Origin: Chelonoidis abingdonii | Taxonomy: Eukaryota > Chordata > Testudines > Testudinidae | Direction of reading: 5' to 3' | Length of the DNA: 64,000 nucleotides | NCBI RefSeq assembly: GCF_003597395.2 | Contig: NC_133776.1 | Span: forward strand, 37,793,609-37,857,608 | Shown here: piece by piece, positions 24,913 through 33,077 of the stretch | Position numbering within the stretch: the stretch's first letter is position 1 | Layout of the letters: each line of letters starts with the position of its first letter | Notes under the pieces: model-generated | What the model saw: only the letters and a program-made list of their open reading frames with translations | What the model was told of the DNA's origin: nothing | The model's database searches: none | Program-made: the position numbers and the translations under genes

Positions 24913-25073
24913 CAGGGCCGGCTCCAGGCACCAGCTTAGCAAGCAGGAGCTTGGGGCGGGCACTCTGGAGAGGGGCGGCATGTCCAGGTATTCGACGGCA
25001 ATTCGGCGGAGGGTCCCTCGCTCCCGCTTAGAGCGAAGGACCTCCTGCTGAATTGCCGCAGATTGCGATCGCG

Positions 25074-25108
<35 letters not shown>

Positions 25109-25136
25109 GCTGCCTTATAAAAAAAGAAGGATCGCG

Positions 25137-25171
<35 letters not shown>

Positions 25172-25208
25172 GCTGCTTGGGGCAGCAAAACCCCTGGAGC
25201 CAGCCCTG
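24913..25208. mobile_element. hAT-type MITE with perfect 8-bp TSD
   Basis: TIRs CAGGGCCGGCTCCAGG and CCTGGAGCCAGCCCTG bound a 296-bp element. GCTATAAC flanks it on both sides (24905-24912 and 25209-25216), the 8-bp signature of hAT transposition. Inside, the segment GATCGCGCAT + poly(T) + GGCTGCCT is tandemly duplicated, giving two ~30-nt T runs. The lysine-rich frame of 141 codons on the minus strand is a product of these T runs and is not a gene. Confidence 0.9.
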
Positions 25209-25216
25209 GCTATAAC

Positions 25217-26415
25217 AATATACTCCAGCTGAGCATTTGGCCTACTCTATTTGTTCTTTTTAGTCAGTAATAGCAAAAGACATGTAGGTAGTCAATACAA
25301 GTCACTTTTCCCACTCAGACACCTGACTGGCTTCATGTCAAGAGATTCTTCAGTTTTCCCTTGAAATAAGTATCTGGGCATATAAACAGATTTCTGCTTA
25401 AGTTTCCTTTACATCATGGAACTCCATTTGCCTGGGTTAAGTAGCAACAGTTCAGAGTAGTTCAATCCAATCTCTTCAGAGAATGAGCAGGACCTTGCAG
25501 TGGATGGACACTACAACAATTTTCTCTCTACTTGAATTATTTAAATTATGTGTTAAATGACTTGATCTGTACTCAGCAGAATTCATACGCCAAAGCCAAA
25601 TAAGTTCAGGATAATAAGAAACATCTAAATGCAAAGAAAATTTAGGAAACATTTTGGTTTCTTGCAACTTGACACTTGTTTGAAATAAATTGGGCAATTT
25701 TTTCCAGTTAATTAGTCTGTATAATACTGTCAACAGGGAGATAAAATAGTTTTGTCCAGCAAAGTGATGATCAGACAAAATATTTAACGATGTGTAAGTT
25801 TATGGTGAATGCAACATGCCCTTATTACCAATTAAGTAGGTATAATTGTATTAAGAAATATGACTCTGCAAAGACATGGTAAAGAATCAATTGTCCAGTC
25901 CAAGAGTTTAATAAGAGGTTACTTTCTGCATAAAATCCTAGCTTATTCCAAATTTCACATCCAAACAAATAAATAAAAGGCAAATGCTTATAGAAGCATG
26001 ATTTATAAAGAAGTGCAAGGGAAATGAGGGAAGGGCATTACATATTCCCATTTCACCAAGTCATTTGTTTCATTGCCAAAACACAAAAATACTAAGTTGC
26101 CTAAACCAGTTTCTCTCGCCCGCCAAATCAATTGAGTAAGTAGGGCAGAAAAACAATCTGAATGTTAGTGTCCTTAAAATAGCGAGCACTGAAGATTTAT
26201 TTTTCATTGAAAATGATCAAAATGTTCAATATATACTAGGAAACTTAATTTGAAATATGTAGATGCCACCTGGAAGCTGAACATTCTAAGTCACAGAGCA
26301 ATTTCTATAGCAGTTGGAACCTAATTGTATCATATGATATTATGGAACTTTTCTAAGGATATGTCCATAATCTTACTCCTGTTTAAAACTTTCCCTAGAA
26401 TGGGATATAGCCATG
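25217..26415. other. Intergenic, no gene recognised
   Basis: AT-rich sequence without recognisable elements. Confidence 0.4.
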
Positions 26416-26930
26416 TGTGATGGTGAAGCAGGGGTTAAAGAACTGTTCTTGGCCCAAAAGGCCACACCCCCTCACCCCTCTCAACAGATGGCTCATTCAA
26501 AAGGGAGAAGCTCACTTCAGTCTGGGTTGAAGGAGGAGAAGAGTGGTTGTGTGTAACAGCCTCCTTCCAGGAAGCTTCTGGGACTCCAAGCCGACAGGGT
26601 AGATCTTCCTAGCTACATTACAGTAAGTCAGCTGGCCGTGGGATCTGTTGCCAGCAAAGGAGCTGCCGGAGACAAAGCAGAAAGGATACAAGAGACACCC
26701 CACGTCCAACCCTGGAGATGACACCAGAGTGAAAGGGACAAGGTTAGGAAGCGATGCAGGGGATGTGCTTGGAGGTATTGTGACCTGACTTCTAAGTCAG
26801 GGTACCATGTTTCGAAGGGCCCTGGGTCAGAATCTGGTGGAGTAGGGTGGGCCCAGGTTTCCCTACCTCCCCATTCTCGCTGCTAGGTGACTGATAGTGC
26901 CACTATGCCCCTTTGAATTCTTACCAGCAG
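26416..26930. mobile_element. Possible LTR-type repeat
   Basis: It starts TGTGATGGTGAAGCAGGGG and is markedly more GC-rich than its flanks. It contains GGGTGGGCCCAGG and TTTCCCTACCTCCCC near 26848-26872, reminiscent of turtle LTRs. No 5-bp duplication was found, and the right boundary is a guess. Confidence 0.3.
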
Positions 26931-27691
26931 GCATCACACCACGGAGTATCGCCGTTAGGTGATACTGCTGGTCCGGGACACCTAGAGAACCCCCGACACC
27001 ACTGTGCCATTGATGACCATACTCCTGGTAATGCACAATGACGTAGTACCTCATCAGAAGAAACAGTCATGGTTTCTTCATGATTTGGCATTAATCCAAA
27101 ATAACACTTGGACACAATCTACTATTGCATTTTGGAGTTTAAAAACTTTGTATGAATAACCATTTTGGGGAAAACATACACAGCAACAATTTACTTGACT
27201 TTTCTCTCTGTGGTTCACATAGCTGGCTGAAGCAGTGTTCTGTGGTCTCTTTAACATTACACAGTGGGCGTTTCATTGGAGCCAAAGCCAGCTATTTACA
27301 GCAGAGTGTTTGAGACATGAAAGAAAGAAAAGTTTATATGTGGTAATTTTGCTACAGTCCCCTCTTAATGTGAATATTGAGGAATTCAAAACACTCAGCA
27401 AATTACTGGAATTTGGTATGTTACTTTTTTTGTAGATCATTGATCAAACTGCTGATAAATATTTGTGATTTTTTTAGAATATACTTTAAACAAAGAAGCT
27501 AAACTGTTTTTTACACTGCAGACTGGGAGAAAGGTTGCCTCTGACTCTCCAATACAGTTTTCAAAACCCTTGTAGATACTTTTTCTGTCAGTACAGTCTA
27601 CTTTGCTATTTCCCACATTATTCTCATCCTAGGTTCCAGGTTTCTTTTTCTTGGAGTTCAATAACTTGCTATTTATTTAAATGGAAGATAG
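26931..27691. other. Intergenic, no gene recognised
   Basis: Nothing recognisable was seen apart from a short inverted GTATCGCC...GGTGATAC motif at about 26947-26965. Confidence 0.35.
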
Positions 27692-27873
27692 AGGAAAGAC
27701 AAGGTGGGTGAGGTAATATCCTTTATTGGACATTCTTCTTGAAGAAGAGCTCTGTGTAAACTCAAAAGCTCATCTCTCTCACCAACAGAAGTTGGTCTAA
27801 TAAAAGATATTACTTCAGCCGCCTTGTCTCTCCAATATCCTGTGACCAACCTGGCTACAAAAACACTGCATAC
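27692..27873 (+). mobile_element. Mini fold-back Penelope-like element with 13-bp TSD
   Basis: A 182-bp insertion flanked by AAATGGAAGATAG (27679-27691) and AAATGAAAGATAG (27874-27886), 12 of 13 identical. The left end, GACAAGGTGGGTGAGGTAAT onward, is the inverted copy of the right part, GTCTAATAAAAGATATTACT through GCCTTGTCT (27795-27829). The right end GGCTACAAAAACACTGCATA is the usual 3' terminus of this repeat family. Between the arms lies the decayed hammerhead-like motif at about 27739-27775. There is no coding sequence. Assignment to Penelope-like elements rests on similarity of architecture to 31388-32540 and on family knowledge. Confidence 0.65.
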
Positions 27874-27886
27874 AAATGAAAGATAG

Positions 27887-30754
27887 TTAGTTTTCAGCTA
27901 AGCCCTGGTCTTCGGAGTCATGAGGGAACTATCATTTTGCTAAGAAAGCCCTTACTGAATCACTAGAATGCCCCATGGCTCCTTTTTCTACAGGTTTTCT
28001 TTTTTCTGGTGCCAGTGCCTTCAGCCAACAGAATGAAAGCACTTCAGGCCCTAGGGGCTTGATCCTCTCTCATGTGGTTTTGGGTGATCATGGAAGTTTA
28101 TGGACCAAGTCGAGATTCTCCCCCACCTTCATATCCATTCTGGAGAGATGTTACCACTTTATAGAATGTCTTGGATACCAAAGTCTAGTGACTACCTAAA
28201 CAAGAATATGCCTTAGACTGTCCATACATTTCAATTAGAAGAGACCAAGTGTGAGATTGTCAAAGGCACATTAACTTCAAAAATCTCCATTTGTGCCTTT
28301 GGATATCTCGCCTATAGCCTCTTCTGGTAATAATTTAATGTTCAAGCCTCTATGTGAACCATGTCTCTCTATTGTCTGATCTCTAGTCACTTGTTCTAGC
28401 TGTCAAGTATTGTTTAATTTTTTCTAGGGTGCCCAAATCACTGGATGGACATTTTGTGAACATAACTTAATGTATCTTGGCAGACTTCACTTCCAATGTT
28501 GCAGTGTGACACACTGTGTTAGACCACAGGATTTTCCTCTTGACTATTTTAATATATTTGTTCAGCATAAGATCAGGTTTGTTCTTTGCTGTTCATATTT
28601 TGCACTGAGAGTGTCCAGTTCTCTGCCTCCTCAAGGATTATGAAATGCCTCTGTAAACAGTTATTTTAAATGAGATACTTTTGCTTGAATGTTGCAGTTA
28701 GAAAGATGGCATCATCATCCCATTTGGCTGCTTGAAACCTGCATGTTGTGGTTCCCCCCACTCTCCACACATACACACACACCCTTTTTTTTCAAGTTAC
28801 AGCCTCTGGCTTAAGGTACTCTTTGACAGTAGCTTCTGTGAATCACGTTGGAGAAAAGAACTGCTTACCTATAATTGATTTTTTCCTGAAGTTAATTGAT
28901 TCCTTACCTACTCACTTTCTGTGAAGAATCAGAGATACATGTGTCTGCCCCTTAATGCTGACAAACCCTAGGGGATGCTACATTCTTTCAGCAGGATCAT
29001 GATGTATCTCTTTCATGTCATGGTCATTTCATGGTCATGAGCCCAAATTGTAAAGGTACTTGAGTTTTGGTCAGTCATTTGCTGGAGTATAGGCCCAAGG
29101 ATGTGGCTCCGTATAAGGTATGGGGCTGATCCAAAGCCCACAGAAATCAATAGGAAAACTCCCACTGACCTCAGTATGCTTTGGATCAGGTCCTAAATCC
29201 TTACTGGACAATTAAAGATAAGCCATTCTCTCTCTGCAGGCAGTGTCTACCTTTACCCAGTTCTTAATGTCTTCACCACACAAAGCTTTTTTTTTTTTTT
29301 GTCAACTCAAAGTATCACCATCCAAAGACATCTATTACTGGCTTCTAGGTTTTTTAAAAAAAATCTACAGTTGTCAGAATGAGAGTAGACACAGGGAGTG
29401 TGAGCTGGAGCTCAGTAATAAGGTATTTTATGTTTAATCAGTTTGTTTGCCTTTACATTTTTGTGAAGCTGTGTCTTCATTTTTAAAAGTGGAAAATCTG
29501 GGGGTGGTTCTTTCCATTCCTTCCCCCTTGCTAGTCCTGGGTCTAGTTAAATCCACAAAAATGCAGAGAGAAATTGCTTAATACCACTAAATGCTGTCTT
29601 ATTCACCTAACCTTGGCTAAATATAACTATTTTCTGATTTTTGGAAAACTGCCTTTTAAAATATTCATTAGATCTAAAATACACCTTGTTTATTGCAAAA
29701 TCAGTGTTCTTACAGTGTAATTTTTAAGACCTCAGGCACAGTAAGTTTCTTAGAGTCCTCAGGCTAAGAGAATTCAGTAAGCTATACATGAGCTATCGCA
29801 GTCTGTGCCATACATTAGTACTATGGTATATATCTCACTCACACCCTGCTTTGTGAAGCTTGAGTGGGAGCTAAATTCTTAATTCAAACACTCCTTTTGC
29901 AAGGTGTGTAGAATACACTCCGTGCAGTGGGCCAGCATGATGACAAACCTTCACTCATTTTGTATCTCTAATGTTCTATTTTACTTTGTCCTTGAATTCA
30001 TTAGCCCCAAATTCAGTTTGTCAAAACGCCCACCATGCATTTTGCAATATCTCCTTGCTTGTTGTAACAGTTACTTCTCTAATTTTGTGCTGTTTCTCTC
30101 CAGCCTTGCATGGTGCGAAGGAAAAATTGCTTAATACAGTCTAAAACAAATGCTCACAAGAAACAGCTTCCTAGGTTATTTTAAAGCCTAGGCAATTGTT
30201 ATTTTACTTGTAAATTAAGATAATTAAATTATTTTTAACTTATGAAAACAGGTCTGAAAAAATGCAATAAAAAATCCTAAATGTAATTGTTTGGAAACTT
30301 CTTTTAAGATGCATTAATCTGGTGATAAGTGTCTTAGAAAAGAAGATTAATTCTCATTAATTCATACTTAATTTGTAAATTTACTATTAGCAAATGCTTA
30401 TCTAACTTAGCCAAACAACTATTTCTATGCTTTTTCACAAATTCAAATGAGCATTTCATACTGTTCAGAAATTGGCAACAGTTCCATTCTTTTTCACTTC
30501 AACTTCAAACTGATTCATAGCTTTCTCTGGCCTTATTCTTCAACACAAATTAATTCAAACTTTGTAAAGAGTTAATTGTGTTAATTGGCCCCCTGGAAGG
30601 CTATAATACCATGAACATGCTTGATATAAAATTCATTCTAGAATTATTCACTCACTTTAAGTTGAATAAAACAAATGTTAAATTTCAAATTCATTACATA
30701 AGGCAATTGTTTGTTATCCCTGTGCTGTGAAAATTGTGTCTTGCCACAATCTTT
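27887..30754. other. AT-rich intergenic DNA, no gene recognised
   Basis: No gene was recognised. A palindromic repeat lies at 29122-29193. The part 29690-30660 is very AT-rich with many TTAATT/ATTAAT words and lacks recognised repeats. It could be a conserved non-coding block, but that cannot be shown without comparison. Confidence 0.35.
29122..29193. repeat. Palindromic dispersed repeat (second copy)
   Basis: GGGGCTGATCCAAAGCCCAC faces CTTTGGATCAGGTCC across ATCAATAGG...CCCACTGACCTCAG. It is the same family as 1825-1894. Confidence 0.65.
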
Positions 30755-31165
30755 TCAATCATCTTGATCACAAAGGGAACATTTGACACAGGATGACATT
30801 GGGCCAGCCAGATTAACACCAGCATTCTTGGTTTCTTGAGCACAGGCTGTAAGACATTTCTTCAAGGAGGCAACCTCAGCCTCCACTAGCACTCGGCCCA
30901 GTGCTCCCCCATTGGCCTTCACCAGCGAAGAAGACATGAGTTCAAAGCACAGCTTCTGGAATGAAGTTCCTTCAGCTTCAGAGAGGAGCATCAGTGCCTG
31001 AAATTCTAGTAGAGATGATGCAGAGGTTTTCTCCTCAGAAGCAGAAAATTCAATCTGGAATCTGAGTGATTGTCTCTGAAAAGTAATCAACAGTTTCCTT
31101 ATGAAGGAGGTACTTGAATCAGCCACTAAGTGAAGAGAGCAAAGTGTGTCTAACTTATCCACAAC
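30755..31165 (-). CDS. Unidentified open segment, possible terminal coding exon
   Basis: A minus-strand frame stays open for about 136 codons between a TGA at 31166-31168 and a TGA stop at 30755. The peptide is soluble and looks helical (LLEFQALMLLSEAEG, GGALGRVLVEAEVASLKKC), with no membrane segment or signal peptide. It ends in a cysteine pair, CVKCSLCDQDD. I do not recognise the family. No ATG is needed to explain it as an exon: reading on the minus strand, TTTTATTCTGAG could serve as a splice acceptor, with the exon starting at 31164. No AATAAA signal was found close downstream on this strand. Another minus-strand frame (31267-31386, ending WFTNDL) lies just upstream, interrupted by stops and a Penelope-like insertion. 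The alternative is therefore a decaying pseudogene. Its composition is unlike the surrounding repeats. Confidence 0.4.
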   Translation of the reverse strand, partial: VVDKLDTLCSLHLVADSSTSFIRKLLITFQRQSLRFQIEFSASEEKTSASSLLEFQALMLLSEAEGTSFQKLCFELMSSSLVKANGGALGRVLVEAEVASLKKCLTACAQETKNAGVNLAGPMSSCVKCSLCDQDD

Positions 31166-31168
31166 TCA

Positions 31169-31386
31169 GAATAAAACTGGATATTGAGTTTTCATGGATG
31201 CTGTGGTTGTGACAAAGAACTGCTATAGCAGAAGTATTCAAAAAATCTTCCTTCTCTCTTCATTTGTCACAAATCATTTGTAAACCAAGATAACTTGTGT
31301 TGCAACAGCCAGGGGAAAGGGCATTTATGGGCCTCATCATCAATGGCAATGGACAATAAACTGTTATAAAATTCCACTAAATGAGT
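31169..31386 (-). pseudogene. Possible upstream remnant of the same minus-strand gene
   Basis: The minus-strand frame 31267-31386 reads THLVEFYNSLLSIAIDDEAH and ends at TGA after WFTNDL. The same frame resumes beyond that stop (MKREGRFFEYFCYS). The 30755 segment lies in another frame, so joining them needs a frameshift and stop read-through. This looks like a broken coding exon, but no family is recognised, so it remains a hypothesis. The PLE at 31388 begins exactly at its 5' edge. Confidence 0.25.
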
Positions 31387-31463
31387 GTAGGCAGGTGTGT
31401 TAGTCTGGATCTGTAAAAGCAGCAAAGACTCCTGTGGCACCTTATAGACTAACAGACATATTG

Positions 31464-31501
31464 GAGCATGAGCTTTCGTGGGTGAATACCCACGTCGTCG
31501 G
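31464..31501 (-). ncRNA. Hammerhead-like motif in the inverted PLE end
   Basis: On the minus strand: CCGACGA, one extra base, stem II GTGGGT/ACCCAC with loop ATTC, GAAA, then stem III AGC/GCT with loop TCAT, then C. The U of the CUGANGA box is C here, which would be expected to weaken activity. Confidence 0.45.
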
Positions 31502-32001
31502 ATGCATGTAGTGGAAATTTCCAGGGGCAGGTATATATATGCAAGCAAGAAGCAGGCTAGGGATAACAAGGTTAGTTCAGTCAGGGAGGATGAGGCCCTC
31601 TTCTAGCAGTTGAGGTGTGAAAACCAAGGGAGGAGAAACGCTTTATATTGCAAAGCCATCACAGGGCTGTTAACTGAAGCTATGGTGTCAATCTCAGATG
31701 CAGACAAATCCAAGAAAGAAACCAACATGGACTCCACGGCCATCCACACAGTCCAAAGCAAAAACCCCTCCAACGCATCATCAGGATCTACAACCCATCC
31801 GGGACAATAATCCCTGCACTTCAACAGCTTGGGTGGCAGGCCAGTCTTGTCATTAAGGCATATGCCTCTACCATTAACTGCACACCGAGATAGTACTCAA
31901 GTCAGAACCAATCCACAACAAACCTCGATGCCAACTCCCCCATATTACTCCAGCAGACGCCATCTCAGGACCTAACAGATCACCACACCATATACCGATT
32001 C

Positions 32002-32310
32002 ATTCACCTGCATGTCACCAAGTAATATACCCATCATATGCCAGCAATGCCCCTCTGCTATGTACACGGCCAACCTGAACAGTTTCTATGGAAAAGGATA
32101 AATGGACACAAATCAGATATAGGAAGAATATACAAAAAACCTGTAAGAGAACACTTCAGTCTCCCGGCACACAATAGCAATCTAAAGATAGTCATCAGCA
32201 GCAAAAAAACTTCAGGACCAGACTTCAAAGAGAACGGCTGAGCTTCAGTTCATCGCAAATTGACACCATCAGCTCAGGAAAACTAAAGACTGTGAATGGC
32301 TTGCCAACTA
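32002..32310 (+). pseudogene. GIY-YIG endonuclease domain remnant of a Penelope-like element
   Basis: PLEs end in a GIY-YIG nuclease that nicks the target for reverse transcription. The relic is read from about 32020 (AMPLCYVHGQPEQF, then KRINGHKSD near 32092, then KPVREHFSLPAHNS near 32138). The catalytic tyrosine-bearing part is damaged: where the family has a Y-x-G-x-T-x-x-x-L-R-x-R pattern, this copy shows YVHGQPEQFLWKR. The RINGHKSD stretch and the HF-x-x-x-x-H pattern remain. A stop ends the frame at 32241. It is non-functional. Confidence 0.7.
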
Positions 32311-32453
32311 CAAAGGCAGTGTCTCCTCCTTGTTTCACACCTCAACTGCTAGAAGAGGGCCTCATCCTCCCTGACTGAACTAACCTCGTTATCTCAAGCC
32401 TGCTTCTTGCTTGCATATATATACCTGCCCCTGGAAATTTCCACTACATGCAT

Positions 32454-32491
32454 CTGACGAAGTGGGTATTCACCCACGAAAGCTCATGCTC
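32454..32491 (+). ncRNA. Hammerhead-ribozyme-like motif, best copy
   Basis: CTGACGA (32454-32460) matches the CUGANGA box. After one extra A, GTGGGT (32462-32467) pairs perfectly with ACCCAC (32472-32477) around loop ATTC as stem II. GAAA follows (32478-32481). AGC (32481-32483) pairs with GCT (32488-32490) around TCAT as a 3-bp stem III, and C32491 occupies the cleavage position. Stem I would be ACATG (32447-32451) with TATGT (32495-32499), five pairs beyond a small internal loop. Hammerhead motifs with very short stem III have been reported in Penelope-like elements. The extra A before stem II departs from the canonical core, so activity is uncertain. Confidence 0.55.
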
Positions 32492-32540
32492 CAATATGTC
32501 TGTTAGTCTATAAGGTGCCACCGGACTCTTTGCTGCTTTT

Positions 32541-33077
32541 ACTAATTGAGTGGTCTGTCCTGGGAATAGAATTCTCCCCCAGATGCCTCTGGAAACATTG
32601 TATTAATTTCCCAGGACAAACCATCAAAGCAGTCCCTTTGCCTTAACAGAAAGTGTGTGTCCTACTTTCAAATCCAAGGAGGTAATAGTTATCCCACTTC
32701 CAATCACTAGACCAAGAGTGTGGCCGGCAATATGGCTTGAGCCAACAACTAAGTAGGATAGCACAACGGCTGTACAGTGACCATGAAATCCTGATTGCAT
32801 TCAGAAAGCACATCATGAGTGTTTGTCACCGGACACAGTTAGCACTGGCAATTCTAACACCAACATGATGAAGAATTCTTGTAGTTCGTAGGAGGCAAAT
32901 AGGAATGATCATAGCACACCATCTTATCACTATCCTGGAAAATGCAGAGGCTTTATCTCTTATCAAATTGTGAATTGTTACCTTAATGATAACCAACTTC
33001 ACATTTATAAGGAAGCAACGAAAGCTAGTGCGCTGTTCACATGATTTCCAATCATCCTGAGAGAAATTAGCAGCCAA
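32541..33077 (-). pseudogene. Possible gene relic on the far side of the PLE
   Basis: Minus-strand frames give protein-like fragments (QDDWKSCEQRTSFRCFLINV; FQDSDKMVCYDHSYLPPTNY) but need several frame changes and contain stops. It may be the continuation of the segment at 30755-31386, split by the PLE. No family was recognised; this is a weak call. Confidence 0.2.

Larger units (their letters stand above)
31388..32540 (+). mobile_element. Penelope-like retroelement with inverted end and GIY-YIG remnant
   Basis: A 1153-bp insertion flanked by ACTAAATGAGTG (31376-31387) and ACTAATTGAGTG (32541-32552), 11 of 12 identical. The first ~250 bp (31388-31638) is an inverted copy of the last ~220 bp (32321-32540). 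Both carry the TATATATACCTGCCCCTGG, AAATTTCCACTACATG and CACCCACGAAAGCTCATGC segments. The interior (31640-32300) is plus-strand coding relic. Such inverted or tandem terminal copies, long target duplications and a C-terminal GIY-YIG nuclease are known of Penelope-like elements. The reverse transcriptase part is missing, so this is a short, dead copy. Confidence 0.8.

Noticed and set aside
24763..25188. 141-codon lysine-rich frame
   Set aside because: The lysine runs are poly(T) tracts of a MITE read on the minus strand.
31388..32540. DNA transposon with very long terminal inverted repeats
   Set aside because: The interior encodes a GIY-YIG-type relic, the right end occurs alone at 46945-47203, and the TSD is 12 bp. 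These fit a Penelope-like retroelement better.
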